Shown: piece by piece, positions 27,438-37,447 of the stretch
Layout of the letters: every line of letters starts with the position of its first letter
How positions within the stretch are numbered: position 1 is the stretch's first letter
Origin: Akkermansia muciniphila
Lineage (GTDB): Bacteria > Verrucomicrobiota > Verrucomicrobiia > Limisphaerales > UBA9464
DNA length: 41,205 nucleotides
NCBI GenBank assembly: GCA_945900455.1
Contig: CAMDJH010000018.1
Span: 1-41,205 of the forward strand
Direction: 5' to 3'
Made by a program: the position numbers and the translations under genes
The notes under the pieces: generated by a model
The model's database searches: none
Seen by the model: only the letters and a program-made list of their open reading frames with translations
What the model was told of the DNA's origin: nothing

Positions 27438-28637
27438 ATGGGTAATCCGGCTGAATTCCCGCACTCCGTGCCACTGGGGTTGATCATCCCCGCTGATTTG
27501 GTGGGCGACGTCGTCGGCAAGCTTCATTACGTCTCGGAACAACTCGCCGGATTCCGAATTTCGGATTCGAGGGACACGGTGCATTTCCGGCTAAAGCCCG
27601 GCCAGGAGTCTCAACGCGCGCTCGTAACCGATCGACTTCGCGAAGTCGCAACCAAGCTCTGCCGATCCTACCGGTCATGGGGTGACAAGGTGCTGGTCAG
27701 CCGCCCGCGGGAACACTTCGCGTACCACGAGGACCCACATCCGTCGCTCGAAAGGGAAGGGCAAATTTTTAGGTACGGCAATGGACGATACGGTTTGGGT
27801 CCCCACGTGGTCGCGCTGGTCGAAGCCTTCGACCGACGCTTCCTCAGGACCGTGGAATCATTCTCTCCGGAAGCGCATCAATTCCCCAGCATCATTGGTG
27901 GCGATGTCCTCAGCCGCTGCCGCTATATCAAATCGTTTCCGCACTCCCTTTCGCTTGTCCACCATCTGAGAGAAGACTTGGATGCGATCCAGGGATTCGC
28001 GGAACAGGCGGAGTGGGGGGGCGACCACCTGAACGTGAAGCCCAATAGCCTCGCCCAGCCCGAGACGTTGTTGTCCCCCACGGTGTGCTTTCACTGCTAT
28101 GCTTGGTTGGCCGACAGCAAGCAACCTCGTCCGAGAATCATTACCGCCCGCGGCAAGTGCTTCCGATTCGAATCAGGCAGCCTGCACGGCCTCGAACGGT
28201 TATGGGATTTTTCGATGCGGGAATTGATTTTTGTCGGACCGAAGGAGTTCGTGCTGGAGCAACGCCAGAAAGTGATCGATGCCTCCACCCAACTGCTCGA
28301 CCGCTGGAATCTGTCCTATGAAATCAAGACCGCCACGGACCCGTTTTTCATCGACGATTTTTCACAACAATCCTCCTTTCAGAGGGCTTTCGATCTTAAG
28401 TTTGAAGTGCGAGCAGCCCTTCCCTACAAGCCCGGCGGAAGCGTCGCCATCGGCTCCTTCAATATTCACCAGGACTTCTTTGGCCGAAGTTTTTCGATCG
28501 GAACAATCGATGGCCAACCCCTGCACACCGGTTGCGTTGGATTTGGCCTCGAACGTGTCGCGCTCGCCCTCATTGCCCAACACGGTCTGGATCCCGCCGG
28601 ATGGCCCCCGGGTGTCCGCGAGGACATCTCCCGATGA
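27438..28637 (+). CDS. Class II seryl-tRNA-synthetase-like amino acid:[carrier protein] ligase
   Basis: TVCFHCYAWLADS, IITARGKCFRFESGSLHGLERLWDFSMRELIFVG, TATDPFFIDDF, VAIGSFNIHQDFFGRSFSI, LHTGCVGFGLERVALALIAQHG: class II motifs 2 and 3 with Cys/Glu/Cys residues as in aa:CP ligases; no tRNA-binding arm. Confidence 0.85.
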   Translation: MGNPAEFPHSVPLGLIIPADLVGDVVGKLHYVSEQLAGFRISDSRDTVHFRLKPGQESQRALVTDRLREVATKLCRSYRSWGDKVLVSRPREHFAYHEDPHPSLEREGQIFRYGNGRYGLGPHVVALVEAFDRRFLRTVESFSPEAHQFPSIIGGDVLSRCRYIKSFPHSLSLVHHLREDLDAIQGFAEQAEWGGDHLNVKPNSLAQPETLLSPTVCFHCYAWLADSKQPRPRIITARGKCFRFESGSLHGLERLWDFSMRELIFVGPKEFVLEQRQKVIDASTQLLDRWNLSYEIKTATDPFFIDDFSQQSSFQRAFDLKFEVRAALPYKPGGSVAIGSFNIHQDFFGRSFSIGTIDGQPLHTGCVGFGLERVALALIAQHGLDPAGWPPGVREDISR

Positions 28638-28645
28638 ATTAGTGC

Positions 28646-29854
28646 ATGGAGCTACTCCCGGATACGCTCTGGCAAGCAGTCGGAGAGACACTTCGCCCCT
28701 GGTTGATAGGCCTCCATCTGTCGCTCGCCTGGACGCTGGTGATCGAGGTTTTCCCAGCAGTTCGCAGGCCGGCAGGCTTGCTGGGCCTTACCGTGGCGTC
28801 TCTTCCCATTTTTCTGTGGGTAGCCGGACCAACGTGGTTTGTCATCAACCTGCTCGCCTACGGAACCGCCTCATTCCTGGTTCATTCGGCCGGTACCGCG
28901 AGTCTCCGATGGAATCGCGCGTGCGTCCTCATGATTGGCACCGTCTTACTTTATACGCTAGCACACCGGATTTGGGAAGACGGCATACGCATACCGCTCG
29001 GTGGAAGGCGGTGGCACTGGAACAGTTTCGACATGTTCCTTCTCCTGCGCTGGGTGGTCCTGCTATGGGAATCAGGTTCCGGGAAGGTCCGTACGCTGGC
29101 ACCGGCGCGATTCCTAATCTGGACGGTGCTGCCCGTGACCTGTTTTGGGCCGTTTTTTCGCTACTCGCAGTTTCTTCTCCAGTGGGATCGATTGACCCGG
29201 CCAGGCGAAACCTGCGGCCCCAACGGAACCGCTTGGTGGCGGCAATTCCTGCCAGTGTGTTCGATGCTCGCCGGGCTTGTCTGCATCCACTACGCCGCCG
29301 GTCTGCTGCCACGCGGTTCTCATAACCGGGCGGCCTTCTTACTGAACACATTTCTATTCGGACCCTGGGGGTTCCTGCTTTCGGTCGGAGCCATCCTGCG
29401 AAGTCAGGAGATTCTCGGCCAACGGATGGGCCTGGTTTTGCCACCCAGTTTTGTCCGCCCCTTCGGCCGGACCAATCTCTCGGATTTTTGGGCGAACTGG
29501 AACATGTCGGTCACCGGCGTTTTTCGAGATCTGCTGTTCTACAATCGTTGGGGCCGAAAAAGCGCAAACCCTTACGTGAACAGCATCATATTGTTCACGC
29601 TTGTCGGGCTCTGGCACAATCCGAACGCGTATTGGATCCTCTGGGGATTTCTCCACGGATGCGCCTTCGCCGGGTTTCTCTGGTGGCGCAAATACCGCGA
29701 TCAAGTCTGCCCAATCGCCCTGCGTTCGCGAATCCCCAGGCGCGATCTGTGGTCGGCAACCCTGACCTACGCGGTCATCTGTTCGATGTGGGCTATCCCG
29801 TCCATATTCCTGAAATACCTCGTCCATGCCGGATCGACGGGGACCCCGCATTGA
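28646..29854 (+). CDS. MBOAT family membrane-bound O-acyltransferase
   Basis: Polytopic; FWANWNMSVTGVFRDLLFYNRWG...FTLVGLWHNPNAYWILWGFLHG, the conserved MBOAT core with both His. Confidence 0.88.
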   Translation: MELLPDTLWQAVGETLRPWLIGLHLSLAWTLVIEVFPAVRRPAGLLGLTVASLPIFLWVAGPTWFVINLLAYGTASFLVHSAGTASLRWNRACVLMIGTVLLYTLAHRIWEDGIRIPLGGRRWHWNSFDMFLLLRWVVLLWESGSGKVRTLAPARFLIWTVLPVTCFGPFFRYSQFLLQWDRLTRPGETCGPNGTAWWRQFLPVCSMLAGLVCIHYAAGLLPRGSHNRAAFLLNTFLFGPWGFLLSVGAILRSQEILGQRMGLVLPPSFVRPFGRTNLSDFWANWNMSVTGVFRDLLFYNRWGRKSANPYVNSIILFTLVGLWHNPNAYWILWGFLHGCAFAGFLWWRKYRDQVCPIALRSRIPRRDLWSATLTYAVICSMWAIPSIFLKYLVHAGSTGTPH

Positions 29855-29857
29855 CTG

Positions 29858-31813
29858 TTAGACTTGTCCGAGGCGCGCTGAAATCTGCTCCACGTCGTAG
29901 ACGCAACCTCCCCAAGTCCCGCCGCCGGCTTGCTGCAAGACAGCCCATAGGCGCGTGTCGTCGGGCAGTCCCGGGTGAGCCCGAAGTTCTGGATTGGCCG
30001 GACGCGCCGCAAGAATTCGCGCTCCCTCCTCCGAAGAAAACCGGCACTCTCCTTCGCCGATAAGGTCGACTGTCCCTTCAAGGCGATTTCGATCAATCAC
30101 AATTTGAATGCGATCTCCATCCCGGACCCGGCCAATCGGCCCACCCGCTAATGCCTCCGGGCCAACATGCCCAATGCAGGCCCCCGTTGAAACGCCGGAA
30201 AATCGTCCATCCGTGATCAGGGCCACGTGTTTGCCAAACGGCAGATGCTTGAGTGCGGACGTCACTTGGTAGGTCTCCTCCATCCCCGTCCCCATCGGTC
30301 CAAGGCCCATCAACACCATGATGTCTCCCGCGCGAACGTTGCCTGCCTTCAACGCCTCGATGGCCGTTCGTTCACTGTTGAACACCCGGGCCGGGCCTTC
30401 TCGCCGGAAAACACCATCCGCATCGACAACCGACGGATCAATCGCCGTGCTCTTGATGACCGCACCTTGTGGAGCGAGGTTACCCCGGGGAAAGGTCACG
30501 GTACTCGTCAAACCCCGCTCGCGTGCCGACGCCGGCGGCAATATGACGTCGTCCGGTTCAACCCCATCGTGTTCCCGCAATAAAGATCGGAATCGCCGGC
30601 GGCGCTCCGACTGAGACCAAAGATCGAGGACCGTGCCCAAGGTCTCGCCCGAGACCGTGCGCACCGTCAGGTCTAATAATCCCAAAGCCCGCAAATGCAG
30701 CATGACCTCCGGCACACCCCCGGCAAGGAACGCGCGCACCGTGGGATGATAGACCGGGCCATTCGGCAAGACACTGACCAGACGCGGCGTAGCCCGGTTC
30801 ACCGCGATCCAATCCTCCACCGTAGGGCGAGGAAGACCCGCCGCGTGGGCAATGGCCGGAATGTGCAGCAGAAGGTTTGTCGATCCTCCGAATGCGGCAT
30901 GCACTGTCATCGCATTCCGAATCGCCGCGGACGTGAGAATGTCGCGCATCCGATAACCAGCCGCCTCCATCGCCACGATCGCCGCGGCGGACTGCGTCGC
31001 CATCTCTAACCACACGGGCTGTCCGCTGGGAGCGAGGGCCGAATGCGGCAGACTAAGTCCCAGGGCTTCGGCAACGACTTGTGACGTTGCCGCTGTTCCC
31101 AAGAACTGGCATCCACCGCCCGGGCTTCCGCAAGCCCGACAGCCCAGGTCCGCTGCCTCGTCCAGAGTGACGAGCCCACGAGCATAACGAATCCCGAGCG
31201 TTTGTACTGTACCCGCATCTTCGCCGACCGTCGGAGGTAACGTCACTCCACCAAGCACCACGATTCCCGGTAAGTTCGGCAACCCAGCGAGCGCCATCAG
31301 CATTGCCGGAAGCCCCTTGTCACACGTCGCCACTCCAATCACTCCCGCCCGTGTCGGCAATGAACGCGCCAGGCGGCGGAATACGATCGCGGCATCGTTC
31401 CGGTAGGGCAGACTGTCGAACATCCCGGTGGTTCCCTGGGTCCGCCCGTCACACGGATCTGAAACAAATCCTGCAAACGGGATTCCTTTCAGCCGCCGGA
31501 TCTCGTTGGATGCTGCCTCCACCTGCAATCCAATCTCCCAATGCCCGGTGTGGTATCCCAAGGCGATGGGTTTTCCGTCCGGCGCTCGAACTCCACCCAA
31601 CGTGCTCAGAATCAAAAACTGCTTCCGACCCATCTCCTCCGGTGCCCACCCCATGCCCGCATTTTGTGTCCACCCAAACAGGTCTCCGCTCGGTTGCTCG
31701 CGCAACATCGCGTCCGTCAATGGCAACTTTCCCGCGGGACCCGGTCCGCGGGTCCTTAGTTCGTAGGAGGATTCTGCGGTTGCGAGCGGATGAAATGGCG
31801 CCGTGCTGGACAT
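29858..31813 (-). CDS. YjhG/YagF family D-xylonate dehydratase (IlvD/Edd superfamily)
   Basis: [117 protein letters not shown]; collinear with E. coli YjhG as remembered. Confidence 0.92.
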   Translation of the reverse strand: MSSTAPFHPLATAESSYELRTRGPGPAGKLPLTDAMLREQPSGDLFGWTQNAGMGWAPEEMGRKQFLILSTLGGVRAPDGKPIALGYHTGHWEIGLQVEAASNEIRRLKGIPFAGFVSDPCDGRTQGTTGMFDSLPYRNDAAIVFRRLARSLPTRAGVIGVATCDKGLPAMLMALAGLPNLPGIVVLGGVTLPPTVGEDAGTVQTLGIRYARGLVTLDEAADLGCRACGSPGGGCQFLGTAATSQVVAEALGLSLPHSALAPSGQPVWLEMATQSAAAIVAMEAAGYRMRDILTSAAIRNAMTVHAAFGGSTNLLLHIPAIAHAAGLPRPTVEDWIAVNRATPRLVSVLPNGPVYHPTVRAFLAGGVPEVMLHLRALGLLDLTVRTVSGETLGTVLDLWSQSERRRRFRSLLREHDGVEPDDVILPPASARERGLTSTVTFPRGNLAPQGAVIKSTAIDPSVVDADGVFRREGPARVFNSERTAIEALKAGNVRAGDIMVLMGLGPMGTGMEETYQVTSALKHLPFGKHVALITDGRFSGVSTGACIGHVGPEALAGGPIGRVRDGDRIQIVIDRNRLEGTVDLIGEGECRFSSEEGARILAARPANPELRAHPGLPDDTRLWAVLQQAGGGTWGGCVYDVEQISARLGQV

Positions 31814-32046
31814 GGAGCAAGTAAAGACCAGAGCGGTCAAAAGCGGAATACTGGACCTCGAAAATTCGAATGCAGCCGATGCAATCGCTGCCATCGCCCT
31901 TGAATCGCACCGCCCGCACTCGCCGCGCAAAAGATTCCAATCGATTCCCGACAGCACGGTGAAGACGGCGAACAATCCCAATTCAATCGGAACAGTACTG
32001 CCTTGCTGAGATACCAAATCCCAGCGAACCTCGGCAGAAATATCCC

Positions 32047-32090
32047 GGCGCTGCGGCAGCAGCGCCCTACCGTCCGGGTAGGGCGGCGCC
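32047..32090. repeat. Double-hairpin palindromic element in a divergent intergenic region
   Basis: ggcgctgc-ggca-gcagcgcc (32047-32066) directly followed by ccctacc-gtccg-ggtaggg (32065-32083). Confidence 0.6.
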
Positions 32091-32289
32091 TCGGTGTGGC
32101 CCCGACTTCCTTTCTTTCGAATCGGCGAGGGAGTTGGTACGGATCGAAAGAATCGGAGCCATGCCTTCGAGTGGCGACTGGAGGGAATGATCTCTTAATC
32201 TCAAACCTATTCGAGGCGGAAGGATTGGCTCCGTCCGGACTCACCGAAGCAATCCCACGCAAGTTTACCTATCACGAGGACATTACCCA

Positions 32290-32799
32290 ATGAATCCGAA
32301 CCTAACTGCAGGACATGTTCCTCCGGCAGACACGATCCAATTGCGGATTGCCGACGCCGCGAGCCTCGCCTCGGTTCAACCACTGTGGAACGCTCTCTAC
32401 ATGCACCAGACCGCTCACGGAATGGTCGTGTCCATTCCCGCCAACGGTTTCGCTCTTTGGCACGATGGACTCCGGCCCCTGCTCGGGCGTTTTGTGACCG
32501 TCTGGATTGCCGAGGCCGAAGGCCGGCCAGTCGGGTTTCTTTGCGGCCGAGAGCGGGTGCTTCCGGGGTACTTTGGCGGGGGGAGCGTCGGCTTTATAAG
32601 TGACGTCTTTGTCAGCGAGGCACACCGTGGTTGCGGTATAGGCCGCCGATTGATGGCGGCCGCCAAGGACTCCTATCGGGCGAAGAATATCAAACGACTG
32701 GAACTTCAAGTAGTCGCCGGTAATCCGGACGCCCGCCGTCTCTATCTAGAACTTGGCTGGCGAGATGAGCTGATACAGATGGTGCAGCAAATTGAATAA
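32290..32799 (+). CDS. GNAT family N-acetyltransferase
   Basis: GFISDVFVSEAHRGCGIGRRLMAAAKDSYRAKNIKRLELQVVAGNPDARRLYLELGWR: acetyl-CoA loop RGxGIGxxL and GNAT motif B. Confidence 0.92.
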   Translation: MNPNLTAGHVPPADTIQLRIADAASLASVQPLWNALYMHQTAHGMVVSIPANGFALWHDGLRPLLGRFVTVWIAEAEGRPVGFLCGRERVLPGYFGGGSVGFISDVFVSEAHRGCGIGRRLMAAAKDSYRAKNIKRLELQVVAGNPDARRLYLELGWRDELIQMVQQIE

Positions 32800-33028
32800 A
32801 TGGATCACCCATCTCTAGCAGCACGAGTTGTCCGCCCGAAGTTACCGCGGACTGACGAAAGCTCGGTTCGAGTGCTTCGGCCACTGGCGTACTCGTTGAA
32901 CGTTCGACGCGGGGTCCACTTTCAATTGCCCCACCCGGTGCGGAACCCGTCAGCAAAATCCGAGTGCAATCCATTCCTTGTCCTCGGAAGCTTCCCTGGG
33001 CATTTTTCCTCCGCTGCTGCCACCGATC

Positions 33029-34561
33029 ATGAGCTCTCCCATCCTCGTCGCCCGTAACAAATCCACGGATCTTTTCCTGCTGCCGCAAATGGCCAACCGC
33101 CATGGCCTGATCGCCGGTGCCACCGGTACCGGCAAAACGGTCACTCTCCAGGTCCTGGCTGAAAGCTTTAGCTCCCGCGGCGTGCCCGTCTTCATGGCGG
33201 ACGTCAAAGGCGATCTCGCGGGCCTTTCGCAGCCCGGAGGCCAGTCCCCCAAGGTCCAGGAACGGGTCCAACTCCTTAAAATCTCCAACTTTTCCCCTCT
33301 CGCCTGCCCGGTCACCGTTTGGGACATCTTCGGGGAGGCCGGCCACCCCGTGCGGGCCACGGTTTCGGACATGGGCCCACTCCTGTTCGCCCGATTGCTC
33401 GGTTTGAACGAGATCCAAACGGGGGTGTTAAATCTGGTCTTCAAGATTGCCGACGACAACGGCCTGCTGCTCCTCGATCTGAAGGACCTGCGCGCCATGT
33501 TGAACTACGTCGGTGAAAACGCCGCCGCGTTCACGACCGACTACGGCAATGTTTCGGCCGCCAGCATTGGTGCGATTCAACGGGGATTGCTTACTCTGGA
33601 GACGCAGGGAGCCGATAAATTTTTCGGTGAACCCGCGCTGAATCTCGACGATTTCATGCAGACGACGGATGGCGGCCGCGGCGTCGTCAACATTCTAGCC
33701 GGCGAAAAGCTCATGCAGTCTCCCAAGCTGTACGCGACCTTTCTCCTATGGATGTTAAGTGAATTGTTCGAACGGATGCCGGAGGCCGGGGACTTGCCTC
33801 AGCCGAAACTCGTCTTCTTTTTCGATGAAGCCCATCTTCTCTTCAATGACATTCCGGCGGCCTTGCTCGAAAAAATTGAGCAGGTCGTGCGCCTCGTTCG
33901 ATCCAAAGGTGTGGGCGTGTATTTCGTCACCCAGAATCCGCGCGATATTCCCGATAATGTATTGGGGCAGCTCGGTAACCGAGTACAGCACGCGCTGCGG
34001 GCATTTACGCCCCAGGATCAAAAAGCAGTCCGCGCGGCGGCGGAAACCTTCCGCGCCAATCCGAAACTCGAGACCGAGTCGACCCTCACCGAACTCGGCG
34101 TCGGCGAAGCGTTGATATCGTTCCTCGACACCCAGGGCCAACCGACCGTCGTCGAGAGAGCTTTTATCATTCCGCCCGGATCCCAGATCGGCCCGATCTC
34201 ACTCGATCAGCGGAAGAAACTGATCGCCGATTCCATCGTCGCTGGGGTCTACGAAAAGGTGATCGACCGGGAATCCGCTTACGAAAAATTGACCGGTGCC
34301 CATACCAAGCCGGCGAACCCGGACGTTCCGACGCCAACGGCAAGCTCCGGCGGTTTTTTCTCACGCCTTTTTGGCGGCAGTAGCGATTCCGCGCCGGCGA
34401 TTCCGACCCTCCCATCGGTTGCCAGGAAAACCGGCCGTCAGCCGGAAGGGTTGGGTACCGCCATGGCCAAGTCCATGATGCGCACCATGGGAAGCTCGGT
34501 TGGACGCGAAATAGTCCGTGGAGTCCTCGGTGGTATTTTCGGAGGCGGCCGTCGCCGCTGA
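33029..34561 (+). CDS. DUF853 / HerA-like ATPase (YjgR type)
   Basis: [59 protein letters not shown] Walker B; C-terminal Gly-rich tail. Confidence 0.92.
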   Translation: MSSPILVARNKSTDLFLLPQMANRHGLIAGATGTGKTVTLQVLAESFSSRGVPVFMADVKGDLAGLSQPGGQSPKVQERVQLLKISNFSPLACPVTVWDIFGEAGHPVRATVSDMGPLLFARLLGLNEIQTGVLNLVFKIADDNGLLLLDLKDLRAMLNYVGENAAAFTTDYGNVSAASIGAIQRGLLTLETQGADKFFGEPALNLDDFMQTTDGGRGVVNILAGEKLMQSPKLYATFLLWMLSELFERMPEAGDLPQPKLVFFFDEAHLLFNDIPAALLEKIEQVVRLVRSKGVGVYFVTQNPRDIPDNVLGQLGNRVQHALRAFTPQDQKAVRAAAETFRANPKLETESTLTELGVGEALISFLDTQGQPTVVERAFIIPPGSQIGPISLDQRKKLIADSIVAGVYEKVIDRESAYEKLTGAHTKPANPDVPTPTASSGGFFSRLFGGSSDSAPAIPTLPSVARKTGRQPEGLGTAMAKSMMRTMGSSVGREIVRGVLGGIFGGGRRR

Positions 34562-34564
34562 TTA

Positions 34565-36322
34565 TTGCACCCTGACACCGCATTCGTCCCCGTCTCCCTG
34601 CGTTTGCGAGCACCACCCGAATTCTACCGGTATCCAGGGGCAGCCGCCGTGGGACTGCTGCTCGCACTCTCCTACCCTAAACCCGGCTGGTCTGGATTTG
34701 CCTGGATCGCTCCCGGCTTGCTCCTAGCCGTCACAGCAGGCCTGCCCCGTGCCGGAACACTTCGGACCGCTTACATTACCGGACTGACTCACTATCTCGT
34801 CTCTCTCGGTTGGCTGCTCCATATCCCCTTCCCTGCAGGCGCCGTCGCTGGATGGTTGGCGCTCTCCGCCTATTGCGCCTTATACCCGGCAGCTTGGACG
34901 TTGCTTGTGTGGCACGGCATGCCCGCCGCGTTCCCAGCCGATCCCTCCCTCGACGAATCGTCGAAATCGATTCCGGATTCACTCGGTTCCAAGAACCCTT
35001 TCCTTCACCGGTTTCAGGCGATGCCCTGGATTTCAAGGACGATCGCACTTCTATCCGTCGCGGCCGCATGGGTTCTGGGTGAAATGATCCTCGGCCGATT
35101 TCTATCCGGCTTCCCCTGGAATTTCCTGGGTGTCTCGCAATACCGCAACGCGCCGCTGATCCAGATCAGTCTGTTTACCGGCATCTACGGACTCTCCTTT
35201 CTGGTGTGCTGGGTGTCCGTTTCCGGCGCCCTGGTAGCCCATCGACTCTACCAAGCCGTGCGCGGTCGGCGCCTGCTCCCGGAAATTCTCCACGGACAAC
35301 CCTCCAATCTTCCGTTGGAATGGGCTGCGGACCTGCGATTGCCTTTGTTCGTACTGCTCGCCGTGACCGGTTGGGGCCTGCACTGCATTACCGTTCCATC
35401 TTCCCCAGATACCCGACTCATCACCCTGGCACTGATTCAACCGAGCATTCCGCAAACGCTCCTCTGGGATGGCGGTAGCAGCACCAATCGATTCGAACAG
35501 ATCTACGCGCTCTCGGAAAAAGCTCTCATTGGCAAACCCACGGTGCTGATCTGGCCGGAAGGCTCCCTGCCGTCCATCGGGCGAGATCAATTCGATCGGA
35601 TGCTGGCTCTAACCGCGGCGGCGGGCTGTTACTGGATAGTTGGTTCCGACGATGTTGAGATTCTCCCCGACGCGACGAATGCCTACAACAGCGCGTTTCT
35701 CATTGATCCAAACGGCCGCTTTGCTAGGCCCTACCGCAAACGACACTTGGTAATTTTCGGGGAGACGATTCCGTTGGAACACTGGGTGCCGTTCATGAAA
35801 TGGCTGACGCCAGCAAACGGAAGCCTCACGGCTGGGAAAGAGCCTGTCCCGTTTCAACTCGGCAGCAACGGACCCGTGGCGTCAACTCTCATTTGCTTTG
35901 AAGATAATTTCCCTCACTACACCCGGGAATACGCAACAGCCGATGTCGACTTCCTCCTCGAACTGACCAATGACGGTTGGTTCGGTGAAAGTTCCGCTCA
36001 ATGGCAACACGCCGCCAACACGACATTTCGAGCGGTGGAGAATGGGATGCCGCTGGTGCGCGTCGCAAACAATGGACTCACTGGCTGGATCGACGGACAC
36101 GGACGGTCCCGTGACATCCTCGGACGCGAATCCGGCAATGTCTACGGCCCTGGATTCCTGACGATCACACTCCCATTGCCGGCCCGAACACAGCCCAGAG
36201 CCACGACATTCTATACCCAATACGGAGACGTCTTCGGATGGATCTGTGCCGGCTGGTGGTGTGCACTCGGCATCCGCATCGCTTTGCGACGGTCGAACAG
36301 AACCCACGGGGTCAGTCAATAG
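34565..36322 (+). CDS. lnt: Apolipoprotein N-acyltransferase
   Basis: N-terminal TM region; nitrilase domain with LIWPEGSLPS, YRKRHLVIFGETIPLE, STLICFEDNFPHYTREY, LLELTNDGWFGESSAQWQH; TTG start as in the ORF track. Confidence 0.95.
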   Translation: MHPDTAFVPVSLRLRAPPEFYRYPGAAAVGLLLALSYPKPGWSGFAWIAPGLLLAVTAGLPRAGTLRTAYITGLTHYLVSLGWLLHIPFPAGAVAGWLALSAYCALYPAAWTLLVWHGMPAAFPADPSLDESSKSIPDSLGSKNPFLHRFQAMPWISRTIALLSVAAAWVLGEMILGRFLSGFPWNFLGVSQYRNAPLIQISLFTGIYGLSFLVCWVSVSGALVAHRLYQAVRGRRLLPEILHGQPSNLPLEWAADLRLPLFVLLAVTGWGLHCITVPSSPDTRLITLALIQPSIPQTLLWDGGSSTNRFEQIYALSEKALIGKPTVLIWPEGSLPSIGRDQFDRMLALTAAAGCYWIVGSDDVEILPDATNAYNSAFLIDPNGRFARPYRKRHLVIFGETIPLEHWVPFMKWLTPANGSLTAGKEPVPFQLGSNGPVASTLICFEDNFPHYTREYATADVDFLLELTNDGWFGESSAQWQHAANTTFRAVENGMPLVRVANNGLTGWIDGHGRSRDILGRESGNVYGPGFLTITLPLPARTQPRATTFYTQYGDVFGWICAGWWCALGIRIALRRSNRTHGVSQ

Positions 36323-36401
36323 TAATGTGCTTTTTCACTTCTCCAGATCGATCGGACAACTCCTGGGTGAACTCCGCCGGAGTGCACCACATGCCGTGGC
36401 A

Positions 36402-36892
36402 TCAGCGGGCTGTGAATCGAGTCAATATCACGGCATGTTGCTCCAGCAATGGGCGGAGGAGCCGATAACTCTCCTCGGCAGACGACTTAATATCGATCAG
36501 TAGTAGGACCTCAGGGCCGCCCGGAAACACCCGACCCCGTTCCCTTCGACTCGTTGGTGGAGAGGCTGTAGGTAGAGTCCTTCCAGGGTACGGTCAGGCT
36601 GGGCGCGATCGCGGTCGCGGGCCAAGAGCAGCTTTCCGTCGACCGGGTAAATGTCGGCCTCGACCGAACAAAATCCCTGCTCCCGTACATCCAGGAGCGG
36701 TCGTGGATGTTGATAATCGTTGTGAGAAAACGCGCACGGCAGGGGCGCTGCCGATACGGGACTGGCACTGTGCAGAGCAAGCGTCTGGCAAATCAACGTG
36801 GCGAAGGAAGCAATCGACCTGGCAGAGAGGAGGCTGTCCCAAGCGGCGGGCAAGCGCGGGAGGAGGACGGAGGGGGAGGAAGCAGCGTTCAT
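36402..36892 (-). pseudogene. Truncated, frameshifted PI-PLC/GDPD-like phosphodiesterase (AIM6-like)
   Basis: Frame 1: PLPCAFSHNDYQHPRPLLDVREQGFCSVEADIYPVDGKLLLARDRDRAQPDRTLEGLYLQPL...; the motif continues in a shifted frame as VFPGGPEVLLLIDIKSSAEESYRLLRPLLEQHAVILTRFTAR-stop. Confidence 0.8.
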
Positions 36893-37098
36893 TGGGGCAG
36901 GATAGAGGACGCATCGATCGTTAGGGCAAGTCGACACTTTGACGCGCTTGGCGAATTGCCGTGGCGAATCCACTTGCCGCAAACGGGATCCCGAGGCGAA
37001 CTATCCGCAGGTTGGCGCATGGCAATGCGGTGAATGCGACCGTTGACTGTTCACTCGGCGTTCACTCGGCGTGCGACCTTTCCATCCTCCCGAAACGG

Positions 37099-37174
<76 letters not shown>

Positions 37175-37233
37175 ACCTCATTTGCAACTAGTTACGCAAA
37201 GACATCCGAAAACTGAGACCTCTCACTAAGGCA

Positions 37234-37440
37234 ATGGCTGGGCTGTTTGCCCATGTCAGGGCTGTTCTGTATCGCCGGGGAGCTACTGAGGCACAGCACA
37301 TTCGCTACCTCGATCCGGCGAGCGGGACCGAGCATAGGTTCCTCACCAACGAAATGACTCGACCGCCTGGACTCATGGCCTTTCTCCATAAACTGCGCAG
37401 GAATATCGAAAAGGTTTCTGATAGCGACCCGCATTTTTCG
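37234..37440 (+). mobile_element. IS4-family-type transposase C-terminal remnant
   Basis: VLYRRGATEAQHIRYLDPASGTEHRFLTNEMTRPPGLMAFLHKLRRNIEKVSD resembles the IS4 transposase segment 'FLTN.....P..L...Y..RW.IEKVFDE'; catalytic N-terminal part absent. Confidence 0.65.
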
Positions 37441-37447
37441 CCTGCTT

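Noticed and set aside
28279-29325. 348-aa plus-strand ORF
   Set aside because: Out-of-frame overlap of the aa:CP ligase and MBOAT genes; low-complexity shadow translation
32690-33418. 242-aa minus-strand ORF
   Set aside because: Antisense to the GNAT end and the DUF853 ATPase N-terminus; no domain motif
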